This document shows positions 34,946 to 43,204 of a stretch of 64,000 nucleotides of DNA, piece by piece. Every line of letters starts with the position of its first letter. The stretch's first letter is position 1. The stretch comes from Sphaerisporangium perillae (lineage in GTDB: Bacteria > Actinomycetota > Actinomycetes > Streptosporangiales > Streptosporangiaceae): contig NZ_JALLPO010000034.1 of the NCBI RefSeq assembly GCF_023276435.1, positions 1-64,000 on the forward strand, written 5' to 3'. Position numbers and translations under genes: made by a program. The notes below the pieces were generated by a model, which saw only the letters and a program-made list of their open reading frames with translations, was not told the DNA's origin and ran no database searches.

Positions 34946-35824
34946 TCACCGGTTGGGGACGGGGCCCACCGGAGTGTCGCCGCGCAGGGTGATGCGGTGC
35001 ATGACGCGATGTTGCGTACCGTAATCGCGGTTGGCGTAGTGGGCCGTGCCGCGGTTGTCCCACATGGCCACGTCCCCGGCGCGCCAGCGGTGCCGGATGA
35101 TGTGCTCGGGCTTGGTGAGATGCGCGTAGAGCAGGTCCAGGATGCCGCGGCTCTCGGCCTCCGACACCCCGACGATGTGCGACGTGAAGCCCGGGTTGAC
35201 GAAGATCCCCTTGCGTCCGGTCTCCGGATGCACGCGGACGACCGGATGCTCGACCGGGTCGAGCCGGGTGACGACCTCTCCGTCCCAGACGCTTCCCTTC
35301 CCGCCGCGACGCTGGGCCAGGTAGTAGCCGAACTCGCGGTTGCCGTCGTGTACGGCGGTGAGCTTGTCGGCCAGCTCGCGCACGGGGGCGGACAGGGAGT
35401 CGTAGGCGAGCTGGCTGTCGGCCCAGTTCGTGTCACCGCCGGTGGCGGGCAGGACGACCGCGCGCAGGATCGACCCCAGGGGCGGGCGTGGCATGAACGT
35501 GACGTCGGTGTGCCAGACGTCGGCGAAGCCGTTGTCGGCGCTGTCCAGCGCGTAGATCTCCGGATGCGCCTCGTCCACTCCGCCGACCACCGGATGGGAG
35601 GCGGTGAGTTCACCGATGCGGCGTCCCAGCGCCACCTGGCCGTCGTCGTCGAGGTTCTGGTCGCGGAAGAACAGGACCTTGTGATCGACCAGGGCGGCGC
35701 TCACCGCCGCCACCTCCTCGTCGGTCGCGGTCGCCAGGTCCAGGCCGTTCACCTCCGCGCCGAAGTTGGGTCCCAGCGGGGTCAGGCTCAGGTCGACATG
35801 CGAGACGTGCAACGTACTGGTCAT
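34946..35824 (-). CDS. tauD: TauD/TfdA-type 2-oxoglutarate dioxygenase
   Basis: A 292-residue Fe(II)/2-oxoglutarate dioxygenase. The iron ligands are HTD in VWHTDVTFMPRPP near residue 104 and the distal His in THRVMHRITLRGD-like QHRVMHRITLRGD near 272, with the conserved GDVAMWDNRGTAHYA before it. TauD releases sulfite from taurine; close relatives use other sulfonates or alkyl sulfates. The gene is last in a tauCABD-ordered operon, coupled to the ATPase gene by an ATGA overlap. That context supports a sulfur-scavenging role. Confidence 0.92.
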   Translation of the reverse strand: MTSTLHVSHVDLSLTPLGPNFGAEVNGLDLATATDEEVAAVSAALVDHKVLFFRDQNLDDDGQVALGRRIGELTASHPVVGGVDEAHPEIYALDSADNGFADVWHTDVTFMPRPPLGSILRAVVLPATGGDTNWADSQLAYDSLSAPVRELADKLTAVHDGNREFGYYLAQRRGGKGSVWDGEVVTRLDPVEHPVVRVHPETGRKGIFVNPGFTSHIVGVSEAESRGILDLLYAHLTKPEHIIRHRWRAGDVAMWDNRGTAHYANRDYGTQHRVMHRITLRGDTPVGPVPNR

Positions 35825-36654
35825 CTCGTTTCTCCTTCCAGGGCGGCGGCGGTACGGACGGCATGGCCGATGGTGGTTCGCAGGGCGGCGTACTCGGGTA
35901 GGGCTCGCAGCTCGTCGGGTTCCAGGCCGGTGCGCGGGAGACCGACTTCGAGGTCGAGGGCGATCCGGCCAGGGCGGTGGGTGAGCACCACGACGCGACT
36001 GCCGAGGAACACCGCCTCATCCACGCTGTGGGTGACGAAGACGGACGTACGGCCGGTCTCCGTGCTCACCCGGCGCAGGTCCTCTTGGAGGCGCTCGCGG
36101 GTGAGCGCGTCCAGCGCCGCGAACGGCTCGTCGAGCAGCAGCAGTGGATCGTCGCCCGCCAGCGCCCTGGCGATGGCCACGCGCTGCTGCTGGCCTCCGG
36201 AGATCTGCCAGATCCGCCGGTCGGCGACGTCGTGCAGGCCCACCCGTTCCAGCAGTTCCGGGACGCGCCGCGCCCGTTCCGGCTTCGGGACACCGGCGTA
36301 CCGCAGGGCCAGGTCGACGTTGCCGCCCACGGTCTTCCACGGGAAGAGCCGGGGCTGCTGGAAGACGACGCCCGCGCCCCTGCCCGGCACCGGCTCCTCG
36401 CCGCCTGTCCGGACGGTGCCGGAGGTGGGCCGCTCGAAACCGGCGATGAGGCGCAGCAGGGTGCTCTTTCCGCATCCGGAGGCGCCGACGATCACGAGGA
36501 ACGAGCCCGTGGGAACGCGGAGGGAGATCGGTCCCAGCGCGGTCACGGCGCTCCGGCCGTCACCATAGACGTGCTCGAGCTCGCTCACGTCCACGGCCGC
36601 GACGTCTTCAGGGGCGGGGGCGAGACCCGCTACGGGCTCAGGATTCGAGGGCAC
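35821..36654 (-). CDS. tauB: Taurine/sulfonate ABC transporter ATPase
   Basis: ATPase of about 277 residues with Walker A GASGCGKSTLLRLIAGF, Q-loop VVFQQPRLFPW, signature ISGGQQQRVAIARAL, Walker B LLLLDEPFAALD and switch FVTHSVDEAVFLG. GTG 36654 overlaps the end of the binding-protein gene by 17 bases and is the most likely start; the open frame runs on to 36801 without a good ribosome binding site. It is coupled to the tauD-type gene. Confidence 0.92.
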   Translation of the reverse strand: MPSNPEPVAGLAPAPEDVAAVDVSELEHVYGDGRSAVTALGPISLRVPTGSFLVIVGASGCGKSTLLRLIAGFERPTSGTVRTGGEEPVPGRGAGVVFQQPRLFPWKTVGGNVDLALRYAGVPKPERARRVPELLERVGLHDVADRRIWQISGGQQQRVAIARALAGDDPLLLLDEPFAALDALTRERLQEDLRRVSTETGRTSVFVTHSVDEAVFLGSRVVVLTHRPGRIALDLEVGLPRTGLEPDELRALPEYAALRTTIGHAVRTAAALEGETR

Positions 36655-37702
36655 CGGGGAGTCCGCTGTTGTAGATCGCCTTCTGCACCGTCGCGAGATC
36701 GGGCACGCTGTCGATCTTCTGCTGGTCCTTGAGGAACTGTGCGGCGCTGACCAGGTTCTGCGCCAGGCCGCCCACCTTTCCAGGAGTGCCCAGCCACTCA
36801 TCGCCGGCCAGGTCCGCCGGCTTGAGGAACACGCCCTGGCTCAGTTGCGACTTGGCCTCCTCCGGGCTGATGTTCAGCTCCTTGCCCACCGCCTCGGCGG
36901 CGGCTCCGGGGTCGCCGGCGATCAGGTCGAGCGCCTTGGCCTCAGCCTTGCGCCAGGCGTCCACGGCCTCGGGGTGCGCGTCGATGAACGCGGTGGCCAC
37001 CACCCCGAGGTCGAGGGTGGGCTTCCCCGCGGTGGCGAGTTCGCGACTGCTGATGAGTACCTTGCCGTTCTTCTTGATCTCCTGCAGGGTCGGCAGCCAG
37101 GTGTACGCGGCGTCGATGTCACCCCGTGTCCAGGACGCCAGGATGTCCTGGGGCTCCAGATCGACGAGGGTCACGGCCGACTCCGGGATGCCCGCCTTGT
37201 CCAGGGTGGCGAGCAGGCTGTAGTGGGACGTCGAGGCGAACGACGTGGCGATCTTCTTGCCGCGCAGGCCCTCGATCGAGGTGATGCCCGTCCCGTTCCT
37301 GGCCACCAGCGCCTCGTTGTCACCCGCCACGTCCAGCACGAACGCCACCTGGTACGGGATGTTCAGGGGCGCTGCGAGCCCTCGAGCCACCGGACTGGAG
37401 CCGATCGCCGCGATGTCGACGCTCTTGGCCACGAACGCGGTGTTGATGCTGGCCCCGGAGTCGAACTTGGTCCAGGTGATCGTGTAGCCGGGCAGCGCGT
37501 CCTCCAGCCAGCGCTTGTTCTTGACGATGAGGTCCCCGCTGGGGAACGCCTGGTAGGCGACGCGGATCGTCTTGGCAGGCGCGCCCCCTCCACCGCCCCC
37601 TCCGCCGCCGCTGGCCGCGCCGTCGCCGCACGCCGCCAGGACGGCCGCCGTGACGGCGGCCAGGGTGATCAGGAGCAGTCGCCTGGGGCGTTGTCGTGAC
37701 AT
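36638..37702 (-). CDS. tauA: Taurine/sulfonate ABC transporter binding lipoprotein
   Basis: A 354-residue periplasmic-type binding protein with a lipobox (LAACGDG, Cys near residue 25) and a nine-Gly linker after it. The mature part starts KTIRVAYQAFPSGDL. GSSPVARGLAAPLNIPYQVA and LEPQDILASWTRGDIDAAYT match TauA proteins. GGAAGGAAA precedes ATG 37702. Confidence 0.93.
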   Translation of the reverse strand: MSRQRPRRLLLITLAAVTAAVLAACGDGAASGGGGGGGGGAPAKTIRVAYQAFPSGDLIVKNKRWLEDALPGYTITWTKFDSGASINTAFVAKSVDIAAIGSSPVARGLAAPLNIPYQVAFVLDVAGDNEALVARNGTGITSIEGLRGKKIATSFASTSHYSLLATLDKAGIPESAVTLVDLEPQDILASWTRGDIDAAYTWLPTLQEIKKNGKVLISSRELATAGKPTLDLGVVATAFIDAHPEAVDAWRKAEAKALDLIAGDPGAAAEAVGKELNISPEEAKSQLSQGVFLKPADLAGDEWLGTPGKVGGLAQNLVSAAQFLKDQQKIDSVPDLATVQKAIYNSGLPGALES

Positions 37703-37748
37703 GGGGGGTTTCCTTCCAAGGATGGGTCGAGCGGAGGGCCGGTGGGGC

Positions 37749-38618
37749 TCACGTGCGCCCTCGCCAGGGGATGAGCCGGTTCTCGGCCGTACGCAGCACG
37801 GCGTCGATGAGCAGCCCGGACAGGCCGATGGCGAACAGGCCGAGTACGACGACGTCGGTCTGCAGGTAGCGCTGGGCGTCGCGCACCATCCCGCCGATGC
37901 CCGGCACGCCGTTGATGGTCTCGGCGGCGACCACCGAGGAGTACGCCAGGCCCACGGCGAGCCGGATGCCCGTGAAGATCTCCGGCAGCGCGTTGGGCAG
38001 CACCACGTCCCTGACGACGTTCCACCGCGTGGCGCCCAGTGCGCGTGCCACCTCGACCAGCCCTGTCGGGGCGCCGTGCACGGCGGAGGCGGTGGCCACC
38101 GCGACCGGGGGCAGGGCGGCGATGGTGAGCAGCCACAGCTTCGGGGTCTCGTCGATGCCGAACCAGATGATCAGAAGGCTGAAGTACGCCAGCGGGGGCA
38201 GGGCACGGACGAAGGTGACCACCGGTTCCGTCACCAGCCGGATCCACGGGACGGTGCCCATGATGACGCCCAGGACCAGCCCGGCCACCGCACCGAGCAC
38301 CGAGCCGATGAGGATCCGGCGCAGGCTGATCCCGAGATGCTCGATCAGGTAGTGCCCGCTGTAGCCCCGGATCCCGTCATGAGTGGTGGAGGTCAGCACG
38401 AGCTGGTCCCACACCGCCTTCGGTGAGGGCACGAACGACGGGTTCCGCGTCGTGACGGCCGCGAGCTGCCAGAGCCCCGCGAGCACCGCGATGGCCGCCA
38501 GCCGCACAACGATCCGGCGTGAGCTGCGCCGGTCCGGAGCCGCCCCCGGCGCCGGCCCGCGGCCCGGAGCCACCGGCCGTTCGAGCCGCTGAGGGGCGTC
38601 CGGCTGCGTGTAGACCAC
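37749..38618 (-). CDS. tauC: Taurine/sulfonate ABC transporter permease
   Basis: A 289-residue permease with an N-terminal Pro/Arg-rich tail and about six helices. The coupling loop is VARALGATRWNVVRDVVLPNALPEIF (given here in part: RALGATRWNVVRDVVLP). GTG 38618 is preceded by GGAGGATC. It is the first gene of the operon, whose promoter should lie in the AT-richer patch at 38660-38710. No regulator of the Cbl or SsuR type is adjacent. Confidence 0.92.
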   Translation of the reverse strand: MVYTQPDAPQRLERPVAPGRGPAPGAAPDRRSSRRIVVRLAAIAVLAGLWQLAAVTTRNPSFVPSPKAVWDQLVLTSTTHDGIRGYSGHYLIEHLGISLRRILIGSVLGAVAGLVLGVIMGTVPWIRLVTEPVVTFVRALPPLAYFSLLIIWFGIDETPKLWLLTIAALPPVAVATASAVHGAPTGLVEVARALGATRWNVVRDVVLPNALPEIFTGIRLAVGLAYSSVVAAETINGVPGIGGMVRDAQRYLQTDVVVLGLFAIGLSGLLIDAVLRTAENRLIPWRGRT

Positions 38619-38827
38619 GGTGATCCTCCGGAGGCGCGTATGTCATCGTTCCGCGTCTCTAGTCACGGATACATGGTTTTCCTACCTTATTAGAAGGGAA
38701 TAGGCAAGGCAAGCGCTCCGCGCGGTCTCGATCTTGACGATGGGGCGGAGGCGGTCGTCGCCGTGCGCCGAGTGGGGACCTCGCAGCCGGGAGTTCACGC
38801 GTCTCGCGGCGTCGGGCGCCGAACGCG

Positions 38828-40087
38828 TCAGCGGGTGATGGCGACCATCAGGTCGGCGGCCGTGGGGCGGTTGCGGGGGTTCTTGTCCAGGGAGGCGGCG
38901 ACCGGTCCGCGCAGGGGATAGGGGAGCACGGAGAGGTCCGGGTGGTAGGTCATGATCAGATTGATCACGTGATACTGGGTCGAGCCGCCGAAGGCGAGCC
39001 GGCCGGTCGCGCCGTAGATCATGGTCGAGGCCCAGCTGAACACGTCCGACTCGGGGCCGACCGGGCCGCCGGAGACCTGCTCCGGCGACATGTACGGGAG
39101 CGTTCCCTTGAACCCGCCCGACGTCATCGTCGCCCGGTCCAGCGCCTTGGCGACGCCGAAGTCGATCACGCGCGGACCGTCGGGACCGAGCAGGACATTG
39201 GCCGGTTTGAAATCCCGGTGCACGATGCCCGCGGAATGGATGCCGCGCAGGGCGGCGGCGGTCGCGATGGCCAGCCGGGTCAGGCCGTCGCCGTCCAGGG
39301 GCCGGTCGTCGTGGACGCGCCGCTCCAAGGAGACGCCGGGCACGTACTCGCTGGCGATGTAGGCGACGTCGCCGACCACCCCGACGTCGATCAGGCGGGC
39401 GGTGGAGAAAGGCGGCACGCGCTGCGCCGCCAGGGCCTCGCGCATGAAGCCGTCCCGCTCGGCCATGCCCCCGGGGATGCGCGCGTGCAGCACCTTGACG
39501 GCGAGTTGCCGTCCGTCGCGGGACTGGGCGAGATAGACCGTTCCCTGACCGCCCTGCCCGAGCCTGCGCAACAGCCGGTAGGGCCCGATCTCGCCGAGAG
39601 CATCCGAGAAGGACGGGCTCACCGCCGAGTCGGTGCCCCAGGGATCCCATGCCGGATGGGAGGTACCTCGGGGGCTCGAGGACTCCGGCGGGAGGGTCGC
39701 CGGGTAATGCGACGTCGGCGACGGATAGGTGACCGCGACGGGCAGGCGCGGCCGGAATACCTCTGACCGAAGGCGGAACGCATGTATCGTTCCAATGATC
39801 CACTGGCTGCCGAACCAGGTCCACATGGCGATGTCATTCCGCAGCGCTTCTTTGGGCAGCTCCTCCGGGGTCGGCGCCACGATCATGACCGCCACGAACA
39901 GTACGCCGTAGCCCACCGCGGCGAGCCGCACGCTCAGGCGCGGCAGCCGTACCGCCGCGGATCCCATGATGGCGACGGTCGCGATGCCGAAGGTGCAGAG
40001 CGGAACCAGTGCCCAGACGATGCTGAGCGTGCGCCTGAGCGGCGAAAGCGGTACGGCGGGCTGGCGGGCCGGGGGCATGGTGCGCAT
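38828..40087 (-). CDS. Ser/Thr protein kinase with N-terminal membrane segments
   Basis: A 419-residue kinase. Unlike classical Pkn kinases, the hydrophobic segments come first (about residues 18-110: IVWALVPLCTFGIATVAIMG, LAAVGYGVLFVAVMIVA and a Trp-rich third). A Pro/Ser-rich linker follows, and the kinase domain is at the C-terminus. Kinase motifs are LGQGGQGTVYLA, VKVLHA with the ATP-binding Lys, HRDFKPANVLL, DFGVAKALD and MSPEQVSG. There is no extracellular sensor domain after the kinase. ATG 40087 and ATG 40078 are both possible. It is divergent from a second kinase gene. Confidence 0.9.
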   Translation of the reverse strand: MRTMPPARQPAVPLSPLRRTLSIVWALVPLCTFGIATVAIMGSAAVRLPRLSVRLAAVGYGVLFVAVMIVAPTPEELPKEALRNDIAMWTWFGSQWIIGTIHAFRLRSEVFRPRLPVAVTYPSPTSHYPATLPPESSSPRGTSHPAWDPWGTDSAVSPSFSDALGEIGPYRLLRRLGQGGQGTVYLAQSRDGRQLAVKVLHARIPGGMAERDGFMREALAAQRVPPFSTARLIDVGVVGDVAYIASEYVPGVSLERRVHDDRPLDGDGLTRLAIATAAALRGIHSAGIVHRDFKPANVLLGPDGPRVIDFGVAKALDRATMTSGGFKGTLPYMSPEQVSGGPVGPESDVFSWASTMIYGATGRLAFGGSTQYHVINLIMTYHPDLSVLPYPLRGPVAASLDKNPRNRPTAADLMVAITR

Positions 40088-40202
40088 GATACGGGGGCGA
40101 CGAGATCGACAGGAGCGCCGATCCCCGCATCGGAGTCTCGCAATGCGCTGTCGTCGGGTAATTTCACCCCGGTGGCAATGCCTCTTCGGAAAGGCGGGCC
40201 GG

Positions 40203-41129
40203 GTGCGGACTGTGGGAGATGGTCGCTACACGCTGGATCCGCTCTCGCGCCGTGCCGGCGGGATGGGCGAGATCTGGTTCGGCCATGACAAGCGCCTGGA
40301 CCGGCCGGTCGCGATCAAGTTCATCCGGATCGACAGGCGGGAGGACGGCAGGCCCGACAAGGAGCTCACGCGGCGTTTCGTCCGGGAGGCGCGGGTCACC
40401 GCACGGCTGGAGCATCCCGGCGTTCCCATGGTCTTCGACTGCGGGACCGACGGCGAGGACCTCTATCTGGTCATGCAGCTCGTCGACGGTTGCGCCGTCT
40501 CCGACCTGCTGGACGAGATCAGCGAGGCGGGCGAGATCCCGGTCCAGTGGGCGGCCGCCATCGCCGCGCAGGTCTGCTCGGTGCTGGCCGCGGCCCATGA
40601 ACGATCGCTGGTCCACCGTGACCTCAAGCCGGGCAACCTCATGCTGTGCCGCGACGGCACCGTCAAGGTGCTCGATTTCGGCGTCGCCGCGGTGCTGGCG
40701 TCCACGGAGACCAAGCTGACGCGTACCGGCGTCACCGTCGGCACCCCGGAGTACATGGCTCCGGAGCAGTTCAACGGCGGTGTCATCGGACCGCGGACCG
40801 ACCTGTACTCCCTCGGTGTCGTGCTGGACGAGATGCTGACGAAGGACAACCAGTTCAAGGGCGAGAGCACGCTCGTCTCGATGCGCAATCACACCGGCCG
40901 CTCCCCGAGACCCCTGCGTGCGCGCAGACGCGACGTCCCCGAGGAGCTGGAACGGCTCGTCCTCCGGTTGCTCGCCAAGGATCCGGATGACCGGCCCGCC
41001 TCCGCCGACGAGGTGCATGCCCGGCTGCTCGGCTTCTGCCGGGAATTGCCACCGTTCCCGGGATACGTCGATGCCGCCGCCCGCTCCGCGATCCGCATGT
41101 ACGCCAGCGCGCTGGGGCGCATCGGTTGA
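40203..41129 (+). CDS. Soluble Ser/Thr protein kinase
   Basis: A 308-residue kinase without membrane segments. GTG 40203 gives an N-terminus directly before the kinase fold. The Gly-rich loop is degenerate, RRAGGMGEIWFG. The Lys motif is VAIKFI, the catalytic loop HRDLKPGNLML, the metal motif DFGVAAVL and the activation segment ends GTPEYMAPEQFNGG. The domain fills the whole protein, ending near a short Arg/Ala tail. It is divergent from the membrane kinase with a 115-base gap. The two may act in one pathway, by inference from position. Confidence 0.9.
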   Translation: MRTVGDGRYTLDPLSRRAGGMGEIWFGHDKRLDRPVAIKFIRIDRREDGRPDKELTRRFVREARVTARLEHPGVPMVFDCGTDGEDLYLVMQLVDGCAVSDLLDEISEAGEIPVQWAAAIAAQVCSVLAAAHERSLVHRDLKPGNLMLCRDGTVKVLDFGVAAVLASTETKLTRTGVTVGTPEYMAPEQFNGGVIGPRTDLYSLGVVLDEMLTKDNQFKGESTLVSMRNHTGRSPRPLRARRRDVPEELERLVLRLLAKDPDDRPASADEVHARLLGFCRELPPFPGYVDAAARSAIRMYASALGRIG

Positions 41130-41290
41130 TCCTCGGCGCCGCGACGGAGGCAGAACGGGTGTCCCGCCGGGTCGGCGTAGACGCGCCGGCTCCGCCTCGC
41201 GTCGCCGGGGGCGAGGAGCGTGGCGCCGTGGGCGCGAACCTGCTCGTCGGCCCGGTCGAGGTCCGTGACGCCGATGTCGAGGTGGAACTG
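41126..41290 (-). pseudogene. 3' fragment of a VOC/glyoxalase gene
   Basis: The minus strand encodes QFHLDIGVTDLDRADEQVRA, then HGATLL and YADPAGHPFCLRRG. This is the C-terminal half of a Glyoxalase_6 type VOC domain. The upstream half is cut off by the 23-bp tandem repeats at 41291, and the frame runs on without a stop into the kinase gene, so the fragment is broken at both ends. It overlaps the kinase stop by a few bases. Confidence 0.8.
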
Positions 41291-41359
41291 CTGATCGGCC
41301 TGCCGCGCGGGAGCTGATCGGCCTGCCGCGCTGGAGCTGATCGGCCTGCCGCGCGGGAC
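41291..41359. repeat. 23-bp tandem repeat, three units
   Basis: Units at 41291, 41314 and 41337 share CTGATCGGCCTGCCGCGC and differ by one or two bases. The period is not a multiple of three, so it would disrupt any reading frame. It marks the break point of the VOC fragment. Confidence 0.93.
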
Positions 41360-41397
41360 GTTGCGGCCGGGGGCATGGACTGGAAGCGTGAGAGCCC

Positions 41398-41532
41398 ATG
41401 ACCGTTTGGAGCCGTTTGGTGCCTGGCCTGGGGCGGTTGCGGGAGTATCGGCGCGGCTGGTTGCGGGGTGATCTGCTCGCCGGGATCACCGTGGCCGCCT
41501 ACCTGGTGCCGCAGGTGATGGCGTACGCCGGC
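41398..41532 (+). pseudogene. 5' fragment of a SulP anion transporter gene
   Basis: The first 45 codons read like the start of a SulP/SLC26 transporter: LREYRRGWLRGDLLAGITVA and AYLVPQVMAYAG, the conserved first helix. After MAYAG the similarity ends and the sequence changes to a PPOX gene in another frame. The remaining 400-500 codons of a transporter are missing. Confidence 0.85.
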
Positions 41533-41872
41533 CACCGTCGATCCGAAGGGGGCGCCGCAGAACAACCCGGTGAGCTTCCGCTACAACGCCGCATCCGGCA
41601 CCATCGACATCGGCGGCTACAACATGGGTGCCAGCCGGAAGTTCCGCAACATCCAGGGCAACGACCAGGTGGCCTTCGTCGTCGACGACATCGCCTCGTT
41701 CAGTCCGTGGCGGGTGCGATGCGTCGAGATCCGGGGACGCGCCGAGGCGCTGCGCGACCAGGAGCCTCCCATGCCGGGCGCCTCCAGCGAGATCATCCGC
41801 ATCCATCCGCTCCGGGTCCTCAGCTTCGGGCTCGAAGGCGAGGGCGCGAAGGCGCCCGAGATCACCTCGTGA
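41531..41872 (+). pseudogene. PPOX-class F420-dependent enzyme gene lacking its 5' end
   Basis: From 41531 the frame reads ATVDPKGAPQNNPVSFRYN, then GTIDIGGYNMGASRKFRNIQ and WRVRCVEIRGRAEAL, the pattern of PPOX-class F420-dependent proteins of about 130 residues. The first 20 or so codons, with the start, have been replaced by the SulP fragment. A GTG at 41570 could start translation, but the first strand would be lost. The stop at 41872 looks native. Confidence 0.82.
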
Positions 41873-41908
41873 GCGCCGCCGCGGCCAATGGGTGGGCTTC
41901 AGGGTGGC

Positions 41909-42094
41909 GGGGCCATCCAGCTCGCCGACTGCAGCGGCAACCCGGTGCGGCAGTTCGTCCTCAGCGGCGCGGGCGACCTGGTCAACCCGCAGGCCAACAA
42001 GTGCGTGGACGTCGCCGCCTGGGGCGGCACCGGCACCCCGCTGCAGTTGTGGGAGTGCACGGGCGGCGCCAACCAGAAATGGTGGCGCGGCTGA
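41909..42094 (+). pseudogene. 3' fragment of a ricin-type lectin domain gene
   Basis: The frame encodes AIQLADCSGNPVRQFVLS, then LVNPQANKCVDVAAWGGTG and LQLWECTGGANQKWW, two beta-trefoil repeats with QxW-like motifs as in CBM13 modules of secreted glycosidases. The start and all upstream domains are missing. It is the fourth truncated gene in one kilobase. Confidence 0.82.
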
Positions 42095-42113
42095 CCGGCA
42101 CCTTCGCTGAGCC

Positions 42114-42149
42114 GGTGCCGGGGCGGTGAGCCTTCACCGCCCCGGCACC
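42114..42149. terminator. 16-bp hairpin between convergent units
   Basis: Arms 42114-42129 and 42134-42149 (GGTGCCGGGGCGGTGA and its complement) with loop GCCT. It lies 23 bases before the stop of the minus-strand gene at 42173 and can serve both directions. Confidence 0.88.
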
Positions 42150-42172
42150 GGGCGCCGGTCGGCTGGCCGGAC

Positions 42173-42460
42173 CTATCTGTAGCCGCCGTAGCCGTGGTGG
42201 CCGTACGGGTGATGGTGACCGTGGTGCCAATGGTGGTGGCCGTAGGGATGACCGTGGTGCCAGTGCTGGTCACCGTAGGGCTGGGCATGGTCGCATAGGC
42301 GGCCGTATTGGTCGTATTGCGGGTATTGGCCGTACGGACTCTGCTGGCAGGGGTGGCCCTGGGACAGGGAATCGGCGCCGGCCGGCTGGCCCGAAATCGC
42401 CACGGGAAGGGCAAAGCTGAACGCCACCAGAGAGGCGGCGGTGAGTGCATTCTTGAGCAT
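42173..42460 (-). CDS. Small secreted His/Tyr/Gly-rich protein
   Basis: A 95-residue protein with a signal peptide (Lys start, hydrophobic core to about residue 22, likely cleavage near SGQPAGADS). The mature part is low complexity. It has a Gln/Tyr-rich stretch with two Cys residues, then repeated HWHHGHPYGHH-like sequence with about 17 His, ending GGYR. The composition suggests binding of Zn, Cu or Ni at the cell surface, but this is inference. A strong hairpin follows. The GC-rich repetitive C-terminus could vary in length between strains. Confidence 0.8.
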   Translation of the reverse strand: MLKNALTAASLVAFSFALPVAISGQPAGADSLSQGHPCQQSPYGQYPQYDQYGRLCDHAQPYGDQHWHHGHPYGHHHWHHGHHHPYGHHGYGGYR

Positions 42461-42923
42461 GCGAAATCTCCGATGATCGAGCCCGGCTTGGCGCCTGGGC
42501 TAATACGGAGCGCCGAATCGGCTCCCGGGAAGATGCCGAATCCGACGTCTATGTCTGAAGACGCTAGCCGAGGCGACCTGGATGGGCATCCCACGGAGGC
42601 AAAAGCCGGGACCTGGATCGTCAAGCAATTCGACCAGCCGACATTTCCGATTTCGCGGGAAATGAGCGGTTTGAACCGGACTTCCGCACGCGCGCGAGGA
42701 GCGGCTGGAGGTTCTCGCCGGCGCACGCGCGTGCTGCCGCGCACGGTCCGAGCCTGGGCCGGCTCCGGTCATCGAGAGGGCCCGTAAATTCGGGTGCGTC
42801 CTGTCACGGCGATCTGTACCGTTGATCTCGAGTTCAGGGCGAAAGGAGCCGGTTTGTGATGATTGATCATCGAGAATGCGTCCGGCGCTGTTCGGTATCC
42901 CTGAGACCCGCTGCTTGGTGAAC
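42461..42923. other. Region upstream of the Y RNA array
   Basis: About 460 bases without a convincing gene. It must contain the promoter of the minus-strand secreted protein and, nearer 42923, that of the RNA array. A short dyad GATGATTGATCATC is at 42858-42871. No tRNA or Y RNA motif was found before 42924. Confidence 0.45.
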
Positions 42924-43059
42924 GCTTCCCCGGTGCGCAGACCGCGGATACTTCGCTCTGCTAAAGCGAGGGTCCGGGTTCGACTCCCGGCGCCGGCCCC
43001 GGCCGGTGTGGTGTAACGGCAGCACTTCTGTTCCGCGGTCGTCTCGATCTCGGGGAGCC
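42924..43059 (+). ncRNA. Y RNA-like (YrlA-type) tRNA mimic, unit A
   Basis: The ends pair to form an outer stem (CCCCG 42928-42932 with CGGGG 43051-43055, extended by T-A and T-G). An internal loop follows (GTGCGCA on the 5' side, GTCTCGATCT on the 3' side), then a perfect 9-bp inner stem (42940-42948 with 43032-43040, GACCGCGGA/TCCGCGGTC). The body is a rearranged tRNA. A 7-bp hairpin with a seven-base loop CTGCTAA (42951-42971) comes first. A perfect T-arm follows (42974-42990, loop TTCGACT), then an acceptor-like stem closed on itself (CGCCGGCC 42991-42998 with GGCCGGTG 43001-43008), two bases, and a D-arm (43011-43025). The order is that of a tRNA opened between D-arm and anticodon arm. 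The presumed role is to bind Ro60 and present a tRNA-like surface to a nuclease or other partner. Confidence 0.82.
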
Positions 43060-43074
43060 ACAACTTTATACGCA

Positions 43075-43188
43075 CCTTCCCGGTGCGCTGACGGCGGATA
43101 CTTCGAGGTTCGATCCCTTCCGGTTCCCCATAGGGAGCCATTCGCCCAGATAGGTGGGCAGGCCACCGTCGCTTCGATCTCGGGAGGG
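43075..43188 (+). ncRNA. Y RNA-like tRNA mimic, unit B
   Basis: Same plan as unit A with different bases. The outer stem is CCTTCCCG (43075-43082) with CGGGAGGG (43181-43188). The internal loop is GTGCGCT with GCTTCGATCT. The inner stem pairs GACGG (43090-43094) with CCGTC (43166-43170), then one mismatch and two more pairs. The T-arm is short (43105-43119, loop TTCGATC). The acceptor-like stem is GGTTCCC (43122-43128) with GGGAGCC (43133-43139), loop CATA. The D-arm is GCCC/GGGC (43144-43159). It lacks the anticodon-like hairpin seen in A and C, and is the most compact unit at 114 bases. Confidence 0.8.
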
Positions 43189-43204
43189 GATTCGACTTCA
43201 GAGC

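Noticed and set aside
41398-42129. A 243-residue SulP-like gene
   Set aside because: Only the first 45 codons resemble SulP. The rest is out-of-frame PPOX and lectin sequence with implausible composition.
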